From NCBI GenBank assembly GCA_047610145.1, contig JBLFZF010000049.1:1-23393 (forward strand): DNA of 23,393 nt, written 5' to 3'. A program made the position numbers and the translations under genes. This stretch comes from CAJXZP01 sp047610145 (GTDB taxonomy: Bacteria > Bacteroidota > Bacteroidia > Flavobacteriales_G > Salibacteraceae). The stretch's first letter is position 1, and every line of letters starts with the position of its first letter. The notes under the pieces were generated by a model. The model was not told where the DNA came from and did not search any database. It was given only the letters and a program-made list of their open reading frames with translations. Shown here in pieces: positions 6,727 to 14,497 of this stretch.

Positions 6727-8424
6727 TTATTCGTTTAGTATTATTCTATAATAGTTAAACTCAGTAGCACTCCAAGTGAAAGAATAGTTGCAATTCTCAA
6801 TGGCAAAATCTCCTTCAATAGGGGATATTACCATGTCGTAATCATAGACTTTTGTTAAATAAGATTGAAGAAATTCAGCTCTATAACTCGAAAGAACCAA
6901 AACTACATCCTTTTCATTTTCCAGCAAATAATTCACAAATGATTCAAAAGTATTCTCCCCTGTTAGGTCAGTCAAATAGGCCTTATGTCCGGACAAAGTA
7001 TTAAGCCAAGCTTCACCATAAGCTACATGCACTTGCTTTTCCTTATCAAGGTTTACTATATCCCACGGTTTATCGTGAATTAAGGTCATAGTCCATAAAT
7101 CATAGACAAAAATATCCGCATCAAACTCTTTCAATTCTTCAATAAAGTCTTGCTTTAATACCCGTTCTTTATTTAAGTCAAGTTTGTCTTGATACATATG
7201 ATACGTCCTTTCAATAAAAAATGGTGTAAACAGCAGCAAGAACCATATATAGCTGCTTTTTTTAAATCGTGGCCCTAAAAAAACAAAGAAAAGAATGTAT
7301 GCCAAATAAAGGGGTAAAACAACTCTATCTTCTAGTTTGAAGAGACCGGCCACCAAACAGAAAAACACGAGTGGTGTCAACCCCGTCAATAGAGCTATCA
7401 TTGGATTCACCTCTTTGCTCCACACTAATTTTAACATCCAAAACAGCCATGCGCTGCTTAGTAAAACAAAGGCCCAAAACCAATTCTTCCATAATCGAAA
7501 TTCGTAGCGATATTTTGCCTTTCCAATCTCAACTTTTAAACTATTCGCGAAACTTAGTCCGTTTTCTTTGAAAACAACATACACATTCTCTAAGTATGTT
7601 GATGTATAAACTTTTTCATCTTGAAAAAACCAAGTAGACAAACCTAAAAGTTTCACTTTTTCTACTTCGGTCATTCCCGCAAACAACTGAGGGTTTTGAA
7701 AAGCTAATCCTTCTTGCGCATCCAACATATAGTGAATTTTAACCGAAGAACTTCGGTGTTCTGAATAATATGTCTTTTCAAAAACATTGCGAAGTACAAA
7801 ACTAATTGCGATACACATGGTGAACCATAAAGCCAATTGTACGCTTTGCTTCCAAGAGACGTGCCCTTTGGCGCTTTTTGCCCAAAACACTACAGTCAGC
7901 ATCATTGGAAAAGCGTAAAAAACTATCTCCATTCGTTGAATTACAGCCATCAATATTAGTGAAATGGAAAGCAATAAGCTCAATTTCCCCCTCCATCTAT
8001 AAAACAACATAGTACCTGCAAAAAGCATCATGAAAGTTACACGGGTAATAGTGAGTTCGTGCAGTGTGCTAGACACTAGAAGTAAAATAATCGCTCCCAA
8101 AATGGTGTTTCTAAAAATTTGACCTCTTTTGAAAGCACTCATCCACATCGCGAATCCAGCAATTAACGAAAATAAAATAAAGCCTAGACCATGAATATTC
8201 ACATTGGGAAACCACCTTTGAGGATACATTGAAATTTGCGCTTCAAGGGGCATGTCTCTAAATTCTTGTAAATAATAATTTGCTTTGCTGAAAGTGCCAA
8301 AAACGACATGTCCTCTTAGAATGTCATCCACCCAGCCCCAATTAATGCCAAAGAGACTACAACTGACAAAAGAAAGCACAATAGCTATTCCAGCATACCC
8401 TAAATATTGTTTGTTAACGCTCAA
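6727..8424 (-). CDS. Polytopic membrane protein with soluble C-terminal domain, possible GT-C glycosyltransferase
   Basis: 565 residues from a TTG start at 8422-8424. An in-frame TAA four codons upstream rules out an earlier start, and the next Met (58) would lose the first TM helix. I count about 11 TM segments (near 8-26, 78-95, 106-122, 127-143, 147-162, 167-182, 194-212, 314-332, 341-361, 368-384, 392-405) and a soluble region from ~410 to the end. The first extracytoplasmic loop has INWGWVDDILRG with adjacent Asp33/Asp34, the place where GT-C enzymes keep an acidic motif; a Glu-Asp-Arg (365-367) opens a later TM. No family can be named with certainty; a polymerase-like or other transporter-like protein is also possible. 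Convergent with the broken CRTAC1-like gene (33 bp apart). Confidence 0.6.
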   Translation of the reverse strand: MSVNKQYLGYAGIAIVLSFVSCSLFGINWGWVDDILRGHVVFGTFSKANYYLQEFRDMPLEAQISMYPQRWFPNVNIHGLGFILFSLIAGFAMWMSAFKRGQIFRNTILGAIILLLVSSTLHELTITRVTFMMLFAGTMLFYRWRGKLSLLLSISLILMAVIQRMEIVFYAFPMMLTVVFWAKSAKGHVSWKQSVQLALWFTMCIAISFVLRNVFEKTYYSEHRSSSVKIHYMLDAQEGLAFQNPQLFAGMTEVEKVKLLGLSTWFFQDEKVYTSTYLENVYVVFKENGLSFANSLKVEIGKAKYRYEFRLWKNWFWAFVLLSSAWLFWMLKLVWSKEVNPMIALLTGLTPLVFFCLVAGLFKLEDRVVLPLYLAYILFFVFLGPRFKKSSYIWFLLLFTPFFIERTYHMYQDKLDLNKERVLKQDFIEELKEFDADIFVYDLWTMTLIHDKPWDIVNLDKEKQVHVAYGEAWLNTLSGHKAYLTDLTGENTFESFVNYLLENEKDVVLVLSSYRAEFLQSYLTKVYDYDMVISPIEGDFAIENCNYSFTWSATEFNYYRIILNE

Positions 8425-8461
8425 AAAATTTGGTTAATTTTAGAAAAAGAAAGAGTCATAC

Positions 8462-8480
8462 TTGATAACGAAATTATCAA
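8462..8480. promoter_or_regulatory. Inverted repeat, candidate operator between divergent genes
   Basis: TTGATAA-CGAAA-TTATCAA is a perfect 7-bp inverted repeat with a 5-base spacer. It lies in the 128-bp region between the divergent membrane-protein gene (start 8424) and hydroxylase gene (start 8553), roughly 40-70 bp from each start. That position suits a dimeric regulator acting on both genes. The half-site resembles FNR (TTGAT...ATCAA) but the spacing is 9, not 4, so it is not a standard FNR box. Confidence 0.45.
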
Positions 8481-8552
8481 TAATTAATAACATTAATAGT
8501 CTTATTTATTTTTAATTCCTATCTTTCCCATCCTTAATAAAATAGGCGAATT

Positions 8553-9293
8553 ATGGTAAATTTATGGTTTGCCCGTAAAGGTGAAATTTTCGAAGAAGCA
8601 GAAGGTCCTTCATTTTACGACTCCCTTCAAGAGGATTGGTATTCAGAATTAGAACGCGAAAAAGCTTCCATTTCTGTAGAATCAATAAAGCTCATTAATG
8701 AACTCCATAATTTCATACCCTACTTCGAAGATGACTTACAGCAACCCAGCAACTCCTGGAAAACTTTAGGTCTTTTGCGCTGGGGAATCGCGGATAAAGA
8801 TAAGTTGGACTTTGTACCAAAACTAAAAAGCTATTTACAGAACCATCCTGAAATAGTAGGTTGTTTTATTTCTAAAATTGAGCCAAATGCAAAGATAATA
8901 GAGCACAGTGGAACTACCAATGCAAACTATCGTTGTCATTTAGGCTTAATTGTTCCATCTGAAGACCCTAATCTTTTGGGGATACATGTAAAATCAGAAA
9001 CCTTGGCATGGTCAGAACAAAAGCTCTTAACGTTTATAGATGCAAACAAACATTATGCATGGAATAAAACAGAACAAGAGCGATATGTCTTAATCTTTGA
9101 TGTAATCCGACCAGCATTCCTAAGTAAGAAGGATTTTATTTTAAGTCGGATACTCGTTATGATGACTTTTGCAATATTCGCCAATAAAAGCAATATGAAG
9201 TTTTTGTATTCAACTCCTAATTTCGCCCTAAATTTGTTAGCGCATCTTCTTATACCCGCAAGCAAAATCCTTTTATCCCTCAAGAGAGTTTAA
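8553..9293 (+). CDS. Aspartyl/asparaginyl beta-hydroxylase family dioxygenase (LpxO-like)
   Basis: 246 residues, ATG start, no signal peptide. The Asp_Arg_Hydrox (PF05118) core is clear: FYDSLQEDWY near the N-terminus, IEPNAKIIEHSGTTNANYRCHLGL (residues 109-131) with iron ligand His118 and the 2-oxoglutarate-binding Arg127/His129 region, and HYAWN with second iron ligand His167, then ERYVLIFDVIRP. Usually the last motif reads WHP; here it is IRP. Family members use Fe(II), 2-oxoglutarate and O2 to hydroxylate Asp/Asn side chains or, as LpxO, an acyl chain of lipid A. Beside an acyl-ACP/amino-sugar operon, acyl hydroxylation is an attractive idea but not shown. The C-terminal ~45 residues are hydrophobic (LVMMTFAIFA; ALNLLAHLLIP) and may touch the membrane. 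The 3' end overlaps the GNAT gene by 14 bp, convergently. Confidence 0.85.
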   Translation: MVNLWFARKGEIFEEAEGPSFYDSLQEDWYSELEREKASISVESIKLINELHNFIPYFEDDLQQPSNSWKTLGLLRWGIADKDKLDFVPKLKSYLQNHPEIVGCFISKIEPNAKIIEHSGTTNANYRCHLGLIVPSEDPNLLGIHVKSETLAWSEQKLLTFIDANKHYAWNKTEQERYVLIFDVIRPAFLSKKDFILSRILVMMTFAIFANKSNMKFLYSTPNFALNLLAHLLIPASKILLSLKRV

Positions 9294-9903
9294 TCGTGCT
9301 CATATCCTCAATTTCGTCTGACTCCAGGTTAAAATAAGACTTCCTTACTTTCATTTCTAACTGCGTTGTATTGTAGTACAATTTTATCAATTTCAACAGT
9401 TTAGGTCTTTTTTCATTGTACAACTCAGGGTTAAAGCTGTATACAATACATCTTTTTAACTCGTCCAAGCCAACTTTTTTAAATCCTAAAAAATCATTTA
9501 ATCTAATGGCTCCTTCATTTGAAGTTAGCACCTCCGCCCTTACCTCTTCTATTTTTAGTAAATCAAATCCCATTTCGCAAAAAACAAAGGACGCAATAAT
9601 GGGATATTGATTGTTAAGGTAATCCAGTTCTCCAATAAATATATTAGAGGTGCAAGCTTTGCCATTCTTAGCAAAATCCGACAAGCTAATCATTCCAATA
9701 TCCTTTCTTTTAACTCCTAATATGAAATATTTATTTGAGGTTTTTTTTTGGGTTTCATACCACAACAATTGCTTTTCTGCACTAATTTCTTCTTGATGGT
9801 ACAAGTGCCTTTTTACAATAGGATTATTCCGCCATTGTCGAATCATTTCGAGATCTGATTCCTCAAACCCGCGTATATATAAATCTTCAAACTCAACAAT
9901 CAC
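9280..9903 (-). CDS. GNAT N-acyltransferase, PseH-like amino-sugar type
   Basis: 207 residues from a GTG start at 9901-9903 that overlaps the GT2 stop by 4 bp (GTGA), indicating coupled translation. The N-terminus LYIRGFEESDLEMIRQWRNNPIVKRHLYHQ with EISAEKQLLWYE is the layout of PseH/RimJ-type GNATs. The acceptor half carries KRKDIGMISLSD (70-76) and the typical end of the fold, VLTSNEGAIRLNDFLGFKKVG (125-145). PseH acylates a nucleotide-linked 4-amino sugar. Placement in an operon with ACP, KAS III and SDR suggests that this enzyme may transfer an acyl group from an ACP, or acetyl from acetyl-CoA. About 50 residues after the GNAT fold are charged and unassigned. It is the last gene of the operon. 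Confidence 0.75.
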   Translation of the reverse strand: MIVEFEDLYIRGFEESDLEMIRQWRNNPIVKRHLYHQEEISAEKQLLWYETQKKTSNKYFILGVKRKDIGMISLSDFAKNGKACTSNIFIGELDYLNNQYPIIASFVFCEMGFDLLKIEEVRAEVLTSNEGAIRLNDFLGFKKVGLDELKRCIVYSFNPELYNEKRPKLLKLIKLYYNTTQLEMKVRKSYFNLESDEIEDMSTIKLS

Positions 9904-10757
9904 AATTCTTCTTTTATATAAAAATCAAACGATTCTTTCAACAATTTCCTACTTCTCCAAAAGAAAAAATAACTCAAGCCCAAGCCCACACTAACAACCA
10001 ACAAAAGCTTCATATTATATAAATGCAAAGCATAAAATAACACCAATAGCAAACTAGCAAAACAGAACATAAGGACTTCTGCTAGGTAGGTATATCTTAG
10101 AATTATTTTTCCTAAAAAAATTATTTTTGCCAAAACATTGTAATTAGATTCTTCTACCTTTCTTTCCTTTTCAACAATTGGAACATATCCAATACTCTTA
10201 ACCGCATACAAGTGAAAAGCATCGATAAAAATGAATTCTGCATTTAACTCTATGACTTGCTTTACCACCTTTTTCCGGTAAACCTTAAAAGATGAGCCAT
10301 TTTTTTTGGGAACTGGATTTGGCAGGAGTGAAAATGCCCGTACAAACTTAAACATTGCTATTTTACCTTGGTTCAAAGCAGATGTTTTGTCTACGCTTCC
10401 ATATATCAAATCAAATTCGCCCAAGCTAGGAATTTTGTCAAATGCGGCTTGCATTGAATCAAATGTAAACTTATTATCATCATCTAAGCAAACTATTCGA
10501 TTTCCTTTAGCAAGAGTAAAACCACAACAGATTGCCTTATGTTGTCCTACATTTCTATTTAACTGGATAATTCTTATCTGAAGAGCTGGGTGTTTTTTTC
10601 TCAATTCTATCAGCGCTTTGTTTACCTGCTCTTCTAGATTATCTACAACTATGATTACTTCAAATTCTGTCGATTTTAAAATAAAAGTAAGTTCTTGAAG
10701 CAATCCATCTATAGACTCTCGATAGTTAAAAACTGGAATTATTATAGAATATTCCAC
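9900..10757 (-). CDS. GT2 glycosyltransferase, DPM1/GtrB-like, with two C-terminal TM helices
   Basis: 285 residues, GTG start at 10755-10757, one base after the SDR stop. A GT-A fold: YSIIIPVFNYRESI at the N-terminus, VVDNLEEQ (where many have VDDGS), LNRNVGQHKAICCGFTLAKGN (67-86), then the acidic metal motif LDDD at 91-94. Two hydrophobic segments near 222-245 and 249-268 anchor it in the inner membrane, as in DPM1, ArnC and GtrB enzymes that load a sugar onto polyprenyl phosphate. The VDN in place of VDD is a small departure near the nucleotide site. In this operon the obvious substrate would be the acylated amino sugar. Confident on family, not on donor sugar. Confidence 0.8.
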   Translation of the reverse strand: MEYSIIIPVFNYRESIDGLLQELTFILKSTEFEVIIVVDNLEEQVNKALIELRKKHPALQIRIIQLNRNVGQHKAICCGFTLAKGNRIVCLDDDNKFTFDSMQAAFDKIPSLGEFDLIYGSVDKTSALNQGKIAMFKFVRAFSLLPNPVPKKNGSSFKVYRKKVVKQVIELNAEFIFIDAFHLYAVKSIGYVPIVEKERKVEESNYNVLAKIIFLGKIILRYTYLAEVLMFCFASLLLVLFYALHLYNMKLLLVVSVGLGLSYFFFWRSRKLLKESFDFYIKEEL

Positions 10758-10758
10758 T

Positions 10759-11541
10759 TTAGCTTGGCTTAGTATCTTTATACAAACTGCCTAAAATATA
10801 TCCACCATCTAGGGTAAATACTTGGCCGGTAATCCACTTTGACAAGTTGCTTAAAAGAAAATTACAACAATTAGCCACATCATCGCTCTCCCCAAAACCT
10901 AAAAGATAAGCCTTTTCATATTTATCCATAATTTCGCTGCCCGCGTAAGCGATAGTGGCCTTAAAAATATCCGTTTTCACCATTGCCGGTGCAATGCAAT
11001 TTACTCTAATTCCATACTTAGCCTGTTCCATGGCCAATGTTTTAGCGTATGTTTCCAAAGCTGCCTTACTTGAACAATAAGCTGCTCCAGCTTCAAAAGG
11101 ATAAGTTGAGGCAACAGATGAAACAAAAACTAAGGATGCCCTTTGATTAATTTTCTTTTTCCTCAACAAAGCACTAACCAAATTCATACAAGCAAAAACA
11201 TTAACTTTAAATACCGGAAGTGCAAACTCCTCGTTTAAATACTTTGAAGGGTAGGGATTAATCGTTCCTGCAGCGAATACTAAACCATCAATAGGGTCTA
11301 GCTCGTTGATTAATTTATCTAGAAAACTTGCGTCAGTAATATCTCCTTCAAAGCACTTGTTTCCTTTCCTTTCAGGAAGCTCTTGTATAATCTCCTTCAA
11401 TAAGTTTCCTCTTCGCGCAACTGCATTAACCGAAGCACCCAAACAAACCGCTGATTTAAAACATTCCTTGCCAATACCAGACGAAGCACCAATTACTAAA
11501 ATATTCTTCCCTTCTAGATTTATTTGATAGTTACTCTTCAT
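10759..11541 (-). CDS. SDR-family oxidoreductase, FabG-like 3-ketoacyl reductase
   Basis: 260 residues from the ATG at 11539-11541. A longer in-frame start at 11619 would add 26 residues of non-family sequence and overlap KAS III by 89 bp, so the internal ATG, placed just before MKSNYQINLEGKNILVIGASSGIG, is preferred; it still overlaps KAS III by 11 bp. Classical SDR motifs are present: cofactor motif GASSGIG (near 18-24), FAAGT, catalytic Ser in FVSSVAS, and YCSSK with catalytic Tyr and Lys. The C-terminus WITGQVFTLDGGY is typical of FabG-like enzymes. Next to KAS III and ACP it is most likely an NAD(P)H ketoreductase giving a 3-hydroxyacyl-ACP; sugar reductase is an alternative. Confidence 0.85.
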   Translation of the reverse strand: MKSNYQINLEGKNILVIGASSGIGKECFKSAVCLGASVNAVARRGNLLKEIIQELPERKGNKCFEGDITDASFLDKLINELDPIDGLVFAAGTINPYPSKYLNEEFALPVFKVNVFACMNLVSALLRKKKINQRASLVFVSSVASTYPFEAGAAYCSSKAALETYAKTLAMEQAKYGIRVNCIAPAMVKTDIFKATIAYAGSEIMDKYEKAYLLGFGESDDVANCCNFLLSNLSKWITGQVFTLDGGYILGSLYKDTKPS

Positions 11542-12595
11542 ATTCCAATAGCGGCAAACAGTTCTTGCCATTTGTTTCAATAATTGCAGAAGCGTAAGAC
11601 AGCCCAACCCCAAACCCACAAATTAGGATCTTTTCCTTCCCAAGCATCTCCTTATTTTCATAGGCATCCACAATGGTAAGGGGTATTGAGGTTGAGCTTG
11701 TGTTTCCATACTTTAAAAGGCTCAATCTCACTTTACTTTTATCCGCTTTTAATATTTTAGCGATAGACTTTATAATCAAAAGGTTTGCCTGATGTAATAC
11801 ATAGCTGTCGAAGTCATCAATCTCATTATTTGTCGACTTTAACAATGCTCTAATATTATCGACAACTTGAGTAACCGAAAATTCAAAAATACTATATCCA
11901 TCCAAATGGATTTGAATATTATTATGCTTAACTCCTTCGGCATATTGTTCGGCAATTAGTGAGCTGTCTGTAAAAGGATGCCTACACCCTCCATCTCTCA
12001 TAATTATGGATTCGTAACCTTTACCATCGCTTTCAAGGTTAAACTGCATAGAAGAAGCCTTTGGGTCATACTCCAAGAGTGTACAACTAGAAGCATCTCC
12101 AAAAAGCGGGTAGGTGCTTTTATCCTCATAAGATAATGATGGAGAACAAACATCTCCTGCAATGAGAATGCCTTTCTTAACGCCTTTTGATCCAATTAAA
12201 GAAGACAAAACATACAGGCCATAAACGTATCCAGAACAACCTAAGGGGATGTCAAAAGCTAAACATGAAACAGGAAGGCCCAATTTGTGCTGAAGTATTG
12301 TAGCCGTGCAAGGAATGATAAAGTCTCGCATCTGACTCACAAAAATTAAAGCACCCACCTCATTTTTGTTCCAATTTGCTTTTTCTAAGGCTTGTAAGAC
12401 CAGCAGAATAGAAAGATCTGCCGTTGTCGTTTGGGAACTTGAAACAAATCTTCTTTCTTCTATCCCTACAGTTTTGATAAACTTTTCTTTATCCTCTTGA
12501 TTAAACAAACTATAATCTTGATTGCTCTCAATGTTTTTGGGGACAATCGCCCCTATCGAAGAAATACCTACTTTGTTTATCGTTACAATAGCCAT
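11531..12595 (-). CDS. 3-oxoacyl-ACP synthase III (FabH-like, KAS III)
   Basis: 354 residues, ATG start, 2 bp after the ACP gene. The thiolase-fold Cys-His-Asn triad is intact: Cys120 in IPLGCSGYVYGL, His268 in YVLHQANLL, Asn298 in KYGNTSSTSIP. The length and C-terminus are normal for FabH. KAS III joins an acyl-CoA to malonyl-ACP, making a beta-ketoacyl-ACP such as acetoacetyl-ACP. A second copy outside the primary fab operon, immediately beside its own ACP and an SDR, points to a dedicated short acyl chain rather than bulk lipid. Similar trios occur in surface-glycan loci that add 3-hydroxybutanoyl groups to amino sugars, such as the P. syringae viosamine island. Substrate specificity cannot be read from the sequence. 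Confidence 0.88.
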   Translation of the reverse strand: MAIVTINKVGISSIGAIVPKNIESNQDYSLFNQEDKEKFIKTVGIEERRFVSSSQTTTADLSILLVLQALEKANWNKNEVGALIFVSQMRDFIIPCTATILQHKLGLPVSCLAFDIPLGCSGYVYGLYVLSSLIGSKGVKKGILIAGDVCSPSLSYEDKSTYPLFGDASSCTLLEYDPKASSMQFNLESDGKGYESIIMRDGGCRHPFTDSSLIAEQYAEGVKHNNIQIHLDGYSIFEFSVTQVVDNIRALLKSTNNEIDDFDSYVLHQANLLIIKSIAKILKADKSKVRLSLLKYGNTSSTSIPLTIVDAYENKEMLGKEKILICGFGVGLSYASAIIETNGKNCLPLLEYEE

Positions 12596-12597
12596 CT

Positions 12598-12828
12598 CTA
12601 CTTTTTACTAATCAACTCATAAAGTTCTCTAAAACTTTTACAAGATCTAAGTTCTTCAACATTAATCGATTTGTCCATCTCCGCACGGACTAAGGCCATG
12701 AGTAAAAGTGTGTTCATTGAATTCCAATCCAAATAACCGTCATAGTCTTTGTTTGGGTCAATTTGACCAGGTTCTAATTCGTCGAATTCTTCTTCAATAC
12801 TTCCTACAAACTCTTTTAGACTTTTCAT
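12598..12828 (-). CDS. Acyl carrier protein
   Basis: 76 residues, acidic, helical, the size of a stand-alone ACP. The phosphopantetheine site is Ser37 in LDWNSMNTLLLM; the usual DSL is NSM here, so the Asp before Ser is replaced by Asn. The preceding acidic helix (EEEFDELEPGQIDP) and the following VRAEMDKSINVEELRSCKSFRELYELI fit the ACP fold (compare the usual IxxxEFxxxI then helix III). It starts 4 bp after the ligase stop and ends 2 bp before KAS III, so it is probably the carrier for this operon's enzymes. Family assignment is firm. Confidence 0.88.
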   Translation of the reverse strand: MKSLKEFVGSIEEEFDELEPGQIDPNKDYDGYLDWNSMNTLLLMALVRAEMDKSINVEELRSCKSFRELYELISKK

Positions 12829-12832
12829 TGTT

Positions 12833-14497
12833 TCAATTATTAATTACTTTAAACCTTTTAACCTTCATTGTAGGCGTCAACTTACCATTTTCAATACTCC
12901 AAACAGAATAATCAACAATCAATTCATTGATTCTTTCTACTTCCAAAACGGTATCATTGTGCAAGGTATGGATTTCTTTCCAAAGCCTGCGTTCGGTTTC
13001 TTCTTCAGTAAGATCTTCATTTTCCGCTTGGGCAGGGTTTATCACACAAACAATGCTTCCTGCTTCTTCATAAATAATTACATTTTCTATTAATGGAGAT
13101 TGCTTCAAAAGGTTCTCTACAGGTACAGAGGTAAAATACCTTCCATTCTGCAATTTGAATAGTTCCTTCTTTCTGCCTTTAATAAAGATGAATCCTTCCT
13201 CATCAATTTCCCCTATATCACCGGTTCTAAAATAGCCTTCATTATCCGCCAAATCCTTGGTAAGCACAGGAATTTTATAAATTTCCTTAGTCACAAAAGG
13301 ACTTTTAATTAATATTTCATTGTCTATTGGAGATAACTTGATCTCAACACCCCTTGCTGCTAGACCAACGGACCCACACTTTACTTTGCTCGGCATAATA
13401 TTATAAGTGCCCATAGCCACTTCTGTTAATCCGTAACACTCCAAAACTGGAATCCCAATAGCATGATAAAATTGATTAACCGCATTCGATAAAGGAGCTC
13501 CAGCTGAACCTATCAATCTTAACTTTCCTCCTAAAATCTCTCTCCATTTTTCAGCAAATGGGTGTACTGCAATCTTACTCGAATTTTTATAAAACAACGA
13601 TATATCCTGACTTACGGCTTCATCAATTAGCCCAAGATAAGCCTCTTGCTTACCCTCAGGAATACTATTTGTTTTTGCCTTAATACCATCTAAAACCTTT
13701 TCTATTAATACCGGAACGGTAGTCATAAAACTAGGCTTGATTTCTTGTAAATTTTCTATTATACTAGCAGTACTTGTAGCAAAATAAACACTTGCTCCAA
13801 TATTTAACATCGTAAATATATGAGGCCGCTCATACGCATGGCTCATAGGCAAGTAACTCAAACTGATATCACTTTCACTGGCTTGTATAACCTCTCCAAT
13901 GTAGTCTATCATAGAAATGCTTCCATGGGTATATACCGCACCTTTAGGGCCGCCTCCTGTACCTGATGTATAATAGATAGAATAAATATCTTCTGGCTTT
14001 ACATTTTCACGTAATTTATAGATTGTTTGTTTCTCTTCTAGGGTTGGTATTTCCTGAAGCTCCTTAAGAGTGGTTTCACTTTTGCCATCTATCAAAACAA
14101 CTTTTGAACTTAATCCTAGCTCTTTCAATATTTTGTTAACCATCTTAAAAATTACAAGACCTGAGACAAAAACGATTTTGGGTTCGCATTGCTCGATTAC
14201 AAAACTAAAATCATCGCTATTATAGTTAGGGTAAATAGGGACATGAATCCCACCTATTTGAGTAACAGCAAAATCAATTATGAAGCTTTCAGGCTTATTG
14301 CCTGAAATCGTGATTACTTTATCTTCCTTTTCCAGCCCAAGCTTTAACAATCCATTTGATAAGCTTAGTGATTCTTCTTCTAGCTGGCTATAAGTATAAG
14401 TTTTCCATACTCCAGACTTTTTACCTCCTAGCGCAACCTTTTCAGGATGTTTAGCTAATCCGTTTAAATACGCGTCGAAATACCTAGTACAATTCAT
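12833..14497 (-). CDS. Long-chain acyl-CoA synthetase-like AMP-forming ligase
   Basis: 554 residues. An ANL-superfamily enzyme of the bacterial long-chain (FadD15-like) type: P-loop YYTSGTGGGPKGAVYTH (175-191), SYLPMSHAYER (214-223), LIGSAGAPLS, CYGLTEVAMGTYN (354-366), YFRTGDIGEIDEEGF (422-436) and IKGRKKELFKLQNGR (439-453). It would activate a fatty or short acid as acyl-AMP and pass it to CoA or to the neighbouring ACP. Where relatives have a Lys in the last motif (GKYIAP-type), this one has Arg453 (GRYFTS). Its ATG shares a base with the TonB receptor stop (TAATG), and ACP follows 4 bp later. A role as acyl-ACP loader is inferred from position. Confidence 0.87.
   Translation of the reverse strand: MNCTRYFDAYLNGLAKHPEKVALGGKKSGVWKTYTYSQLEEESLSLSNGLLKLGLEKEDKVITISGNKPESFIIDFAVTQIGGIHVPIYPNYNSDDFSFVIEQCEPKIVFVSGLVIFKMVNKILKELGLSSKVVLIDGKSETTLKELQEIPTLEEKQTIYKLRENVKPEDIYSIYYTSGTGGGPKGAVYTHGSISMIDYIGEVIQASESDISLSYLPMSHAYERPHIFTMLNIGASVYFATSTASIIENLQEIKPSFMTTVPVLIEKVLDGIKAKTNSIPEGKQEAYLGLIDEAVSQDISLFYKNSSKIAVHPFAEKWREILGGKLRLIGSAGAPLSNAVNQFYHAIGIPVLECYGLTEVAMGTYNIMPSKVKCGSVGLAARGVEIKLSPIDNEILIKSPFVTKEIYKIPVLTKDLADNEGYFRTGDIGEIDEEGFIFIKGRKKELFKLQNGRYFTSVPVENLLKQSPLIENVIIYEEAGSIVCVINPAQAENEDLTEEETERRLWKEIHTLHNDTVLEVERINELIVDYSVWSIENGKLTPTMKVKRFKVINN

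Noticed and set aside
8462..8480. FNR/Crp box
   Set aside because: Half-sites TTGAT/ATCAA are separated by 9 bases rather than the required 4, so it is reported only as an undefined inverted repeat.
10759..11619. SDR gene starting at 11619
   Set aside because: The extra 26 residues look unlike the SDR family and would overlap KAS III by 89 bp; the ATG at 11541 sits directly before the cofactor-binding motif.
9280..14497. Aryl polyene or dialkylresorcinol pigment cluster
   Set aside because: Only one KAS III-type ketosynthase is present; the KAS I/II enzymes, dehydratases, aromatase and acyltransferase of those clusters are missing.
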